From Anisakis pegreffii (Eukaryota > Nematoda > Chromadorea > Rhabditida > Anisakidae), in contig JAPYMA010001661.1 of assembly GCA_035041965.1 (NCBI GenBank), forward strand, positions 1 to 64,000: a stretch of DNA of 64,000 bases. Reading direction: 5' to 3'. The notes beneath the pieces are model-generated. The model worked only from the letters and a program-made list of their open reading frames with translations. It had not been told where the DNA came from and ran no database searches. The translations under genes and the position numbers were made by a program. The number at the start of each line of letters is the position of its first letter. Within the stretch, counting starts at the first letter, position 1. Shown one piece after another: positions 25,601 to 37,770 of the stretch.

Positions 25601-28600
25601 ACGTATTGAATGCGAAAGTGTCGTTGTTTTATCTGATGCAAATATGCAATGCAACTGTGAACGGAATGTGCAATGTTGTTTGTGTGCTCGCTCGAAACAT
25701 TATGCATAAATGTACACTATTCAATAAATTACAACCAAGTGGTCAGCAGCGTTAGCCCACTCCATCTATGCACGCAACCAAGCGTCATCATTCAGCCTTT
25801 ATTCTATTGCAGAACGATATATTTATAATAATAGCATTATTATATTATAATAAATGTGCATTAACAACAGCCATCGTCATCGGTATTCACACAAAAGAAA
25901 TCAAATGAGAATTGAGAATGAGTAGTATAACTCAGACAAACTAATTGAGTGCTGACCCTGACCGGAAACTATAGAATGTAGTAATAAGCTGTGCAGTTGA
26001 TAGATGAGTAGCACTGAATGTGTGAATGATCAATTAAGAAGAGTAAGTTAATAAAAGTCTCAGTACTGGTAATAGTTGATGACAATAATGACGACGAGTT
26101 GTTTCGTTATTGTGGCAACAAATGAATTGCAAAGACGTTTTCATTGATGAGAGCAAGCTGAAGTTTATTGAAATAAATCACTTTCAAATAGCTTGCTGCT
26201 TCAATTATTCACTTACAATTAATAACATTTTTAACACTATCCATAAAAAATCACTTCACTCGACAAATCTCTCAGCAGCAATGACGTCATTGAGCAACAG
26301 TCATCGTTCAATGAAATGAACGGCAATGCTGTTATTATTAACTGAGATCACGTTATCTGCCAAGTTGGATTAATGAACAGCACACTTGTTCGATTGTGGC
26401 TCAAATTTATTGTTAGTGATCAGTGTTTTTCGAAAAGTGATATTTGAAAAACTGATATAGCTCCGCTTTCGGCTTTACGGTGGTTGAACTTCGACTCCGG
26501 TCCTTGCCCCGGCTCCACATTTTTCGAAAATTCATCTCCAGATCCGGACCCGAAAAACTCATAGTTCAGGTTTGAACTCGGGCCACTGAATTTTGCTGTG
26601 ATTTCTTTTTCGAAGGAGCCAAAAAAAAATTGGACATCTTTGCCAGTGATTAATAGATTGCATTCTTATTCGTTTATTGACTCATGCAATCTCGACATAC
26701 AAAATATTGCACATATTTAATCAGCAGCTTTAATCTGTTACATCATAAGTAATCCATCTGCTTCATTTATTCTATATATATTGATGATCAAGACTGAAAA
26801 TTCAAAAACAGCTTCCTAAGGTGTCTCAAGAGAGCTTTTGAAAATTTTCAGTTGTGATTCAGTGACGATGAGTGCATATTTTGATGTGCTGATTATTATC
26901 ATTTTTGAATGTGTCCATTTTTTAAGATTTCTCATCAAAAACCATAGCATATTATTAGAATACAACAGTTATGGTGGGAATGGACAAAACGGAACATATA
27001 TTCGAGAAGTAACATAAATTTGGTTACATTATGAGGAACAAAGTGAATGTTGAATGTTATTATATTCAAATGAAATGGATGCATAGATGTTTGGTTTATG
27101 ACTGTCCTAGAAGACGGCTTTGCAATAGAAACGGATAACGACGATGATGATGCATAGTAATGATCCTATGCGAGAATCAAATAAATCCTTTAATCCTCCA
27201 TTATTTCAAGTGTTATAATCTCTGTTGTTTGCAATTAGCAACCATCAACGTTATTTATTCATTCGTTCAAACGCACCATAGTCTCATTCTAAACAATTTC
27301 AGCCAATAACACTTAAGTTATGAGTATGTTATCATCGTTTGTTTTTCAAGTAATCGGCTGTTTTTCTCAAGTTATGAAATTGAACAAATAATTGTCCAAT
27401 GACTTGGTTGTATCTAAATCGAGATGCTTCCTTGGATGGAAGCCAAGTGGAAATTCGATTGAAGAAAATTCGAATGAATCAAGGAGAAAGGTATTGGTAT
27501 TGAAATAATTTACCGATGAAAAAAAAACTCATTGTGTTTGATTAAGGTAATTAATGTAGCTGAACGATGGTCGGTTCATGATAGTAAAAGTAAAGCCATT
27601 GGCCATTAAGCCATTGGAATAAACTTTCATGGGATTTATTGAAAACTGTTTAAGAGGCTGCATAGAACTGACATTAAAGTGATATCCCGTTGCTAAAATT
27701 TGGCACAGAATTCCACCTGATCATTACTATCACATCAATCGTATCATGAACTAAATTCTTATAACCTCATCTAAATTATCAAGATTCAGACGAGGTTATA
27801 ACAAATGATAATATTCAACCATTGTTTAAACACATCAACCGATGACGCCATTCATCTGCTGTGTCTGCTAGATATAACATTATTTATTTGATGGTTTCGC
27901 GCTATATTCAATTTCGATATTTCAAATTCTGTTCTGTTCTCTTCATATCTCAAATAAATTCACCGCTTTCAATTACTTATACACATACCGCATTTAACAT
28001 CAACACATGTCATTTGCTGAATTGACGAATACGTGACTGTGGTTTTATTCAAATTATTCATTACATGAAAGAAAAAAGTAAAAGTCTGTATTGATGGTTT
28101 TGTTGTACGCAAGGAGCTGATAATGAACGATGCTTTCACAATCCTACCGTACGATTATGAACAGCAGTGACACAATCCTCTAGCCAATACATTTATCTAT
28201 TCCCAAATACAGACAAACACACCAACAAAACGAGTCGTGAGTACTTAGATCGTGCTAAAAGACGTCATATTTTCATCTGTGCAACGGTCAAACAGTTTCA
28301 GTGTTTCTTTCATGTGATATGAATATCTGTCAAATTAGACATCAAAACATTGGCAATGTGTGCCTTATGAAATATCTCTTCGCTAAGCGTTCGTTTGATT
28401 ACGTTTCAGATAAACGATGAACCATCTTATCTCGTAGTTGTTCCTTTCAGATGCAAACGAAAGAAAAGACACCGTTCCCAAATATTTTTATAAAATATCA
28501 CACAAATCAACGTCGCAGCTAGAAAATTCTTTTATTATTCTGACGAGGCAAAAGTATGTAATTTCAGTTGATCGATTGAAATAAGAAAAAACCAGAACTG

Positions 28601-31600
28601 TTATCAAGACCAAATTCAATGCCGGTCTGCAGGAGGAGGATGTCTGTTCCCTTCCACCTCCTAAAAATTCCTTCTTCGCACAAAACTGGTAAAAAGAATA
28701 CTATTCATAAAAAATACCAACTGCCCTCAAAATTTCGCCTCATCTGTCATTGAGTTAAATTGATTCAGAGTATTTATTTTCTGTAAGACTCATACACTCA
28801 ATATATGTCTTCAACAAATATATCAAAACAGTAAGACTGTTGTGTGAGACTGTATTTCATTGAGTAGCAATAAGGATATTTACATTCACTCAATGAGGAT
28901 ATTCGAATAAATGTTCACAAAATATGCACTTTATAATTATACCGTAGGATTATATTATATTTATAATAAGACAATCTCACATAGTCAAATCTTGAAGCAC
29001 ATCGTCCAGATTCACTGCTTCAAGCAGCAATTGTTCGCTATCTCAAACTGCTATTATTGCATCCTTTACATCTCCATTCTTTGCATAAATAAATAAATAT
29101 ACATATATGTGTATGAATGAATATATACACACATTGCTCAGTCTCGTATCAGCCAACCAACAAAAGTCAAATAGCCGTTTTAATTTTTAAAAGATGGAAT
29201 AGAATGATTGACTTCTTCGTTCCGCTTTACCAAAACATGTCGTTCGAATTCGAACCTTACCCAATTTTGAATGTTACATCAAACCAAACTTCAACGCTCA
29301 ATGCTGTGCGATTGTTTCGTTCAATAGACACTTCAAAGTAACGGATGTGTGTATATATTCGATGCATTTTATTCATATGCAAAGCGAATTGGTAGTTCGA
29401 ATTTGAAACAACTAAATGAATACAGCGCATATTCGAGACGTAATATGTGACAGAATAGAGCCCTTGAATGGGTTATTAAGACAGAAATTGTTTGTTATTG
29501 CCTAATAATGAGGATGATGCATATATGAGCAATACAAATGAATTAACCTAAAATGAATAGTTAATGATTGATGATGCGAACTTGTGAGCACAAATTAGCA
29601 TTTAGAATGTAATATGTAACATATACGGGAGATCATTCCGTCAAATCATATCCGATAAAACACAATTTATTTTTGTTATCGAAAGCCTTCAGCTGAAGAA
29701 GTTTAACGCGTTTTTTTTCGTGGATCGAACTCATTTCCAGAATGATTTTACACCATTTTGTATGACAAATCGCAAAATAAACTATTGTTAAGTAACACAA
29801 CGATTAATTTCAAACTGAATTAGACATTCACCTTACTTATTTGCGCTCATTCCATCATATGATAGCAGAGTGGATTGATTGATCCTATCAAAGCACATCA
29901 CACAAGAAATCAATCAAATGATCCACTTTGATCGCATCAAAATATGCCATCTCGTGGCCATTGTATCGTTTTATAGAGTAAAGGTTAAGCCTAAGGTTTA
30001 CTGCTATTCGTGCTGGCATAAGATAATGCTGTTGTTATTGCTGTTCAGTAGATCGTTCTTCTCATCTGTCATAATGTGTATTCAACAATGATATATCAGT
30101 GATCAGATGTTGTAAGGTTCAAAATGAAACTCTTGCTTCTTTTATAAGCTCATTTCAACATTGTTCAATCTAATTGACTTCACTCATCCACCAATATTAC
30201 TTCATTTCAGCAGTACATTCGTTTTTCTGGAAGCGTTCCTTTTAAGTCATAAAATCGATGCGTTGTTCATTTATGAATAAATGAACAACGCATTTATATT
30301 TGTAATAAAGCATATCAATATATAAAGAAACGTTGATCGTACATCCTTTATGGTAGGAAATAGTTTCTTTCGCATTTGGGCACACTTGCCGAAAACGTAT
30401 ATAAAAATTGTTATGATCATCTTTGAAGATCTTTTAACGACTTGCGGTGTATCGGCTAACGACCAAAATAAGCGCAATCAAAAGAAGACTGAGATGGCGG
30501 TTAGATTACATCTAAATCAATTTATATCGACATCCACGTTTTATGTCACATCACATGTTTTTTAGCGCTTTGATTATTCCAGTAAGTGCATCAACTATTC
30601 TCGTACTTGTTCGTTGCGTTTAGATTTCATCGATGATTTATTTCAGGCAAAACTAATTCAGTGACACTGCAGAGTAGCTCATCAAAATACTAGCCAATTA
30701 CTCGGGATGAATCAAAATTCTCACTGAGAGTAGGGCAGTTCTTAATTGGAATTCTTCCATTGTTCAAATAATCGTCAGATTATGCGCTTACCTACTAGTT
30801 GTACTAATTATCTACACTCAGTAAGTCTGCGCTTATAAATTCATTTAGTTTCTTGCTATATGCTGCGCCAATTCTAAATGATTTCATCTTTTCGAATGGA
30901 GATAAATTAGTTCGCATTCAGACAAAAAAAACGTATTATATTTCAAATCTCTCAGTTCGTTGTTTAATATCTATTTCCATCTGGTAAACTATGGTTCGAA
31001 TATTTTGAAATACTCTTACTCAACTGCGATCGAAAAGTTTACAAGAGCCAATGAATAAGATTATGAAATAGTTTGAGTATTTCCCTTTCATGAAAATTGG
31101 CATCAAAGAGCTAAGTAGAAGACAATTAAAAACAAACTGAAGAAAGAAAATCTGTCGAAGAAGAATAAAACTCAGTTCCAGAATGCCGAATTCTTCGTTA
31201 GAATATGATTCAACCAGCAAACTCCTATACTGTTTGCGTTCCTTACTTCCGTATGATCATAACCAAAAACATTCCAACTAGATTGCATTTAAAATGATAC
31301 GAAAATGGAATGAAATTGTATCAGATTGCAAAATCGAGGGTATATTTTCGCTTGGATCAGATGATGAAAGATTCTTCACGACATATTATAACAAGTTATT
31401 ATTTAAAGATGTTTGCACTGCATTATGGCTCACGATCATAAAAGAGATTACGATGAGCGTTGTTATTCAAAAGATGGACGAGTACGATTGATAAAGCTGA
31501 ATGTACCATGTTTATATGAGTGACGAAATTACCTATCTCAACAAACATTAAATGAACTTTTTATGCAGTAAGGAAGTTTAGATTCATTCATCTGGATAAG

Positions 31601-32840
31601 AGAGAATATTTAGAACGGTCTTGGTTAGAAGTCATCGAACGCGGCACTGAACATCATAAACACGGACAAAATCCCATATCATCCTTTTAAAAGTAAGCAT
31701 AACGACGCACTTCGAATTCATTCTAATGAAGTTGTAGTCTGCAAGTCTTCGAGGTTTATGCTTCCCAAATGAGTGATCTTATCTCAAATATATCTGAATA
31801 ATGCGCTGTAAGATTTATGGTTTGAATTAAACTTGAAATGCACATTTCGAATGCCATTGAACGCCCGAAATAAAAACACTTTTGATACATTCACTGTGAA
31901 ATATTCACAGCGGATGCAATCGCGCAGTACTAGTCGGTGTTCAGTTAGTTTATGAACGAAATGAAGATGGATAGTGCTGAAGAAAGTAGCGAAACGAAAT
32001 AAATCATTGCGACAACAGATTCAATGAAGCATTTTAGATCATTCCACAGTGTTGCTGAACTAATAACTGCATATTCATTTGTTAACAGCGAAAACGATTC
32101 TTAATGAAAAAATAGAAATAACAAAGAGATTCGGTGTGAAATTTATTCGAGCTTCAAACTGTAAACCGTGTAGTGCATTATCGACATCAATTTGATGTGA
32201 ATACATTCTCTATGAACTCACTTTTTGCCTGCAAATTAACGTAAGCCGATGAAAAATGGTGAAATTTGTTAGAAAATATGATCGATTCGGCATTTTGAAA
32301 GCTGCATTTTAAAAGAATAAAATTTTTGCACAAGAAATGACGTCGGCCGAAACAAAGCATTCATCGATAGGTGTGAATTCAGTAGAAATCTTCTAAATAT
32401 CTCACCATTCATTCAATCGACCTTACGAAAAGAATTGTGACCAACAATTGAAATGTTATTACTCGCTCATTTACAGTCATATAGAACAAAAGTTATCATC
32501 AGTCATTTGTTGGTTGTATATTAAAATAGGGTGATAACTAAAGCGACACCATTATTCATTCGTTTATGGACATATTCAAGCGTCAGTGCATGCATTTGTA
32601 GACACATTCGGTAGAGCGTAATAATTAAGCATTGGATTGTGATATTAAATTGAAATGATCAATGAGTGAAATAAGTAGAAATGAAAACGTATCCATTCGA
32701 TGTGATGACATACATACCTTGGCTCGCATTTCTAAATCATGTAGGCATTTGGCTTGACAACGAGCATTCAGCAGTTCGTCGGGATAGGCGAAGTGGTTTA
32801 TGAGGATCGTAATTATCATCAATGCACAAGACAATAACAT
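16621..32840 (-). CDS. kal-1: KAL-1 / anosmin-1, secreted WAP-FNIII extracellular matrix protein
   Basis: Anosmin-1 is a secreted, heparan-sulfate-binding matrix protein; in worms KAL-1 acts in neurite branching and epidermal morphogenesis. Ten exons read in phase: 32840-32718, 21318-21256, 20887-20780, 20604-20447, 19257-19119, 18950-18818, 18715-18363, 18163-17883, 17741-17567 and 17268-16621. They give about 726 residues against roughly 680 in human. Exon 1 encodes a signal peptide (SCALMIITILINHF) and ARCQAKCL. Exons 2-3 complete the Cys-rich box (CAVPCRELF, SCKQSCEYL). Exon 4 is the WAP four-disulfide core (CSAICRWDGDC, NKCCVVGCSRRC). Four fibronectin III domains follow; the first contains LYVLQWRW and GRYYTFRVAAVNVHGSLGF, nearly identical to anosmin. 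The third contains GLNFGCSYTVEVRKL and the fourth NTHYNVRVEAILNRGLGE. The His-rich vertebrate tail is replaced by a Ser/Asn/Glu-rich stretch. The start is ATG 32840; the open frame begins with a GTG one codon earlier. Confidence 0.95.
22821..22884. repeat. Two short inverted repeats of the TTCGGTCGG family
   Basis: AAATTCGGT at 22821-22829 pairs with ACCGAATTT at 22836-22844 across a 6-base loop. ATTCGGTCG at 22862-22870 pairs with CGACCGAAT at 22876-22884 across 5 bases. The same core appears in the palindrome at 24863-24895. Confidence 0.75.
24863..24895. repeat. 33-bp near-perfect palindrome
   Basis: The 16-base arm ATAGTAACCGACCGAA at 24863-24878 is followed by a single G at 24879 and its exact reverse complement at 24880-24895. 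Diverged copies of the same TTCGGTCGG/CCAACCGAA phrases continue to about 24985. It may be a foldback repeat or a degenerate simple repeat; no protein is associated. Confidence 0.85.
26457..26630. repeat. Dispersed repeat, copy A (GGCTCCG/TTCGACTCCG type)
   Basis: The patch is GC-rich and made of phrases such as TTCGACTCCGG and CCCGGCTCCAC. It ends with GGCCACTGAATTTTGCTGTG followed by a GGAGCCAAAAA-like segment. The closing phrase recurs as GGCTACTGAATGTTGCTGTG near 59525 in the LRP gene, followed by GGAACCAAAAAG. The two places are therefore copies of one dispersed element of unknown class. Confidence 0.55.
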
Positions 32841-35785
32841 CACTTTAGCACTTCAATTCACTCCACTGCATATGGTCAGCTGCTAAAAAGTTGGTTTATT
32901 TCAGTAAATTTCTTTGTTGATTATACGAACGAAAATTCGAAAGAATCTCTATGTATCCACTTCATATGCAACAAAAAGAGAAATTTTATCAGCGCAAAAT
33001 GAACGAAAACTTGTAAATTTCATAACGACTTCAACAGTGGTTTATGTCTTCAACTGATTAATTTACGAACGACTTTTGAGCACTTCGCAAAAATTCATCA
33101 GTACAGAATTGAGCAACTGAAAATGCAAGTAATAGAATAAACGTCCACCATGCAACGTAAAGAACATCAACACAAAATCAGCATCAAATAACAAATTGAA
33201 TGATGTAAACTGAATAATTACACAACAATGACCGTAAAAAGTATTTTGAAACAAATTTAGTAAGGCGAGTGAATAATTCAAGACGGATTTTATCAATAGA
33301 TCTTACCAAAGATTCAATACAACCGTCTTCTTTCATTTGAGTGACGTTGAAAGAGTTCAGAGGCGGTTCAATAGTACGTGAAACGAGGAATTGGCGCCGC
33401 CTATTCATAGAATAGGACCTCAAATAAGTGAATTGTCATAGTGGCTTCACTCACGTTATCGATGCAACCTTAATTGCGGTCGTAAATAATTACTCTCGAA
33501 TGGAATTTGCTTTGAACGTTTTCGTTTAGAGGATTCGTCAATCAACATGAAATCGTTATACTTTTTCTTCACTCATCACCATTCATCTTTATTGGTGATG
33601 AATTTGGAATTGATATACACATTTATGTTTCGAATTACATTTAAAATCCAGATTCCCTATCAACACAGTTCAAAGCCTTAATCACATTGAAAATTTGATG
33701 TTACGATAAGATGAATGCGTGCTGTCTAGGTGATGGATATTAGTCGAATGATTGGCAGTAAACAGATAATGTATGACATATGTGCATGAATACTGGAACG
33801 AGCATTGACCAATAAGAAGGTGAAGAATACACGTTAAATGAGTGTTTCCCAAGAGAACATAACATCCATTTGTTGAGATTGATTTGCTGATATAATAATT
33901 GCCTCACTAGGGAGTACATAATATCATATCTTATCTATAAACTATCTGACCAATTATTTATTCATATTATTAAAACTTTATTAGGTGTACTAATATCCAC
34001 CTTAGCCAATTTCACTTATGATAGATTTGTACCTCTCTTCAAACAGTCGCTTTCAGTGAATGTGAATCGATTCGAAATCACTAACATCTTCTCGTTATGA
34101 CTACTGTCCAGTCTGATTAATACAAGCTCAAGTTTTCTGATAAAAGTTTCAATCAAATATTACGAAAAACCAGATATCATATCAGTTTGCATTCATATTA
34201 CTTGCTGTTAGTGAACAGATACTAGCAATTAGGAGGTTGTTTGGGAAGGCATAAAAACTTTATCGTTTAAAGATGGTGACCAGGGTTGAAAACCGTTCAT
34301 AATGCGCAGATAAACAATGGATTACTAACGATCACCAATGTTTCCTCTAAAGATTTTCTCACTGCTACAGTACCCATGATGCCTGCCTGGGTCAGTAGTT
34401 CTAATGGCAATCTACTTGAGCACATTTGTTCATATGTCGGTACTGCAAAAGCACATTTGCACTGCAAAAGTTCTTGGAAGTATTGTGTCGTTAACTAATC
34501 CGTCACCAAATACGATGAAAATAACTTATATGCAGCATTCAATATTGAATATTCATCAATTATTCAACAAGAACAAGAAATAGTATCAGAAATAATATCA
34601 GTAAGAGATAAACTGTCAAAAATTTTATTCGTCATTATACTCAACATCAAATAAATACGAGATCATCATACAACTGTATACACATCAATATTCATTCCAA
34701 TGGCATTATTAGCTCCTGTATCCGTTTCATTTGGCGGAATATAAACGCTTTTGCTCATCAGCCCATCACTATCATTCAATATCGATGCGCCTCTTTAATT
34801 CGTTAAAAACATCTTGCATATGCACTAAAAACTTCCACTACCTAAAAATAATATTCGGCACCCAATACTTGATATAGATGAAAACATTTCACAAAATTTT
34901 CAGCGAATTTATAACAAAATCATGAGCTCAATAAGCCATTTGGAATTAATAAAACATGAACAAACAATGTAAACAAACCACTATCAAGAAGTAAAGATGA
35001 GAAATAGAACAACTCGAGATAAACATTTGGAGAGGTGAATATGTGAAAGGAAGAAATAAATGACAACTAAAATAATTCTACACTGTAATCTCAAACGATA
35101 GGAGCGAAGACAACTGCAAGTTGCTCTCCAAAACCGCTGAATGGGGATAACCATGATCCTACTCATAAGAATCGCATGATAATTACAGTAATCGACAACT
35201 CCATCCTATTTAAACACCACCGGGTTGATGACATTATTGAAGGGAATCAGCTACGAAAGATTTGATAAACGACGACTATTTGTCTAGATGTGATCGAACG
35301 AAAATGAGCGGTATCTAATGACGTAAAACAAATTGTGAAAGAATGACAGAAAATAAGATCGATTAATCAGTTCATAACCACCTAACTGATGAGTGCGATT
35401 ATCCTCATTCATTCTTTCTGAACTGATAAAACACGACTAACAAACTATACAGATGGTCACATAAGAGCTACAAAACGAACTCAGTGATATACATTAATAA
35501 CAAATCGGGAAACTTCGAGCATGAACTCGAAATCACGCATTGTTCCTAAAATAATCGATTTTAAACGAACATTTTACATAAAATAATTCAAAAAATGTGT
35601 GACGTAAAGCAAGTGAGCAATCTAATCCAATCTTACACACAACAACTGAAACAATCAACGGTATACAAATGCAAATTTTTTACAAGTAAATTATTTCAAA
35701 ATAATTTTCAGGTGACAATTAAATATACGAGAATATTTCAGTAATGTAGGCACAGCTAGAAGTGCGATGAAACAATAGAATAATG
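32841..35785. other. kal-1: Intergenic region upstream of kal-1
   Basis: This is the presumed kal-1 promoter side together with the 3' flank of the esterase gene. A minus-strand open stretch at about 33306-33408 starts MNRRRQFLVSRT and ends CIESL at a GTAAGA donor. It could be an alternative 5' exon or chance. Other open frames (34286-34498, 34984-35166) show no family resemblance. No promoter motif stands out. Confidence 0.45.
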
Positions 35786-37770
35786 TTAAACGTTATTGCG
35801 TAACCATTCAGTAACATAATTAAGTGCTCTAGACGCAGTTATCATCGTTGAATGAAAATTGAATAAGCCATGAAAACCAGTCTCTAAGTGTTTCCACGTA
35901 GTTGGTACGCCAGCTTGTGATAAGCGTTTTGCATAAATAACACCTTCATCACGTAAGATATCATGCTGACATGTAACCACTAGTGCTTGAGGCAATGAAC
36001 TGAGGTTAGATTGTATTAACGGCATGAAATCTGGGTTAAATATGAATGGAGATAAGAGATGTGATGCTTCTTCATTGAATGAAAAACTTGAGTAGTTATA
36101 GTTGGTCCTGAAATATCAACATTTCTATTATCATTTGAAAATGCGGAGTATAATATTACAAAATAGTGAACTAAACATGCAGTGATGTACAATATAAATG
36201 AAAAATAAATAAATGGAAAATCATGATCATGAAAAGTTATTATTAGGAATATGATCGCATCAAATGAGCACTTACTTGAAAGAATGCGGTAGTTGATCAA
36301 TATCAACAAATTTGTCAACAATTTTTCTATCCAGTGATGATAGATGTGCGTTTTGAAGAGTGGAATGAATTAATTCCGACTCATGTCTGAGATCAATTCC
36401 AGTATATGCTAAATAATAAAGTGCAACTGCACGTGGTTCCAAGAATCCGCGGCCTCGCAAGACGTGATGATAATGTTGATAAGACGGAGTACGCATATTA
36501 CCCATTTGAAGTAATGGGTAGAGCAGTACTTGAGCCTTAAACAAACAAAAACAATCGAACAGTTATTGAATGTGATTAATGTAAACTGAATGTATACTTT
36601 AAGGGGATGCACATCGTTCCTCTCCCGAAGTCGTTGAGTGAGTGATGCAACGAGACCACCTCCGGCAGAATCACCCATAATCGCTACACGTGAACGATCA
36701 ATACCGAACACTTTATAAGCATGTTTCAATAAATACACCACTGCATTCTCAACGTCATCAAGGGCCGATGGAAAAGCATACTCCGGTGCTAGACGATAAT
36801 CTATTGATACCACTACCTGCATGTTCAAATGTCATAATTAAAAACAAACTTCTCAACTTAATCATTATTCTATCCATAAACATCCTTCCACCATGCTAAA
36901 TAATGTGCCTCTTCATTAACAGCATGCATTTCGTTCTATTTATTCTGCTCTATTACTCAACGATCCTAACATTAACTATGAATCGCAACAAGGTTGGGCA
37001 GGGGGGAGCGAAATCAGGATCGAGGGTGCCTAAGGTCGGGGCCATTGCGGGCAAGGGGTAGGGGTAGGGCCCTCGAGACCTCATAAGTGCTCGTGGTCTT
37101 CCAATTTTTGGAAGTTCTCGACTGAACCCTAATTCACATCGTACGACACTGCTCTAAATCAATGTGTAATTGAAAAAAAACGAACAGTATTCGCATCGAT
37201 AGCTAAACGTTTAGCAAGAGAATCAAATGCCTCAATATTGCCCATCACAAATCCACCGCCATGAACGTATAACACTGCTGATAATTGAATATTGTTTGTT
37301 TTTGGTCGATAGATACGAGCACGTATCGAATTGAAATATTCCGTTTTAATAGTTAAGTGTGCATCATCAAAGATTGTTAACGAACTGATTAACCACGACG
37401 ATGAATCAATCACCCAACGAGACCAACCTACTTCACAATACACATCATCACCACAAAATATTCTTGTCTGAAAGCTACGCATCAATTCATTGAATTACGC
37501 TCGTTTTCAAGATATAGACACATTCATGATGAACTGATTTCTCATCGTCTTGCGTCATTTAGTTGAAATTATTGCAGAATACTTCCATCAAGTGAAAGAA
37601 AACAACCTTACCGGATAAATGACGCTTAACCGCAAGAAAAGTTCGATAACATGGAAAACAGTTTTATCGTATGGATTATCAGTGAAATCAATTGGTAAAG
37701 GACGATAGATAGTGTAAGCGTAGATAAGCACCATAAATGAGAAAATGCTCCATTCTATTTTGTATTTCAT
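35786..37770 (-). CDS. Arylacetamide-deacetylase-like serine esterase/lipase (HSL family)
   Basis: This alpha/beta hydrolase of the hormone-sensitive-lipase group resembles vertebrate AADAC/NCEH1, which hydrolyse acetyl esters and glycerolipids at the ER membrane. Five exons join in phase: 37770-37612, 37467-37186, 36816-36598, 36535-36276 and 36107-35786, giving 413 residues (AADAC about 400). The N-terminus MKYKIEWSIFSFMVLIYAY is a likely signal anchor, placing the catalytic domain in the ER lumen. The oxyanion motif HGGG lies at about 122-125 in YVHGGGFVMG. The nucleophile is Ser about 197 in MGDSAGGG. The acid is likely Asp about 356 in CQHDILRDEG, and His about 386 lies in TGFHGLFNF, so the catalytic set is complete. 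VVSIDYRLAPEY precedes the nucleophile as usual in the family. Intron 2 contains a GC-rich repeat patch at about 36990-37110. Substrate cannot be told from sequence. Confidence 0.95.

Larger units (their letters stand above)
21319..32717 (-). other. kal-1: 11.4-kb first intron of kal-1
   Basis: The intron separates the signal-peptide exon (donor AAG|GTATGT at 32718) from the exon starting TGTGCTGTGCC (acceptor TTTTTCAG at 21319). No other gene could be supported inside it; many short open frames on both strands lack coding character. It carries TTCGGTCGG-type inverted repeats at 22796-22890 and 24850-24985, and a GGCTCCGG/TTCGACTCC-type repeat patch at about 26457-26630. By its size relative to the other introns it is the natural place for distal enhancers, but none can be read directly. 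Confidence 0.8.

Noticed and set aside
29117..29341. Plus-strand open frame inside kal-1 intron 1
   Set aside because: There is no start context, splice signal or recognisable motif, and similar-length frames occur throughout this AT-rich intron.
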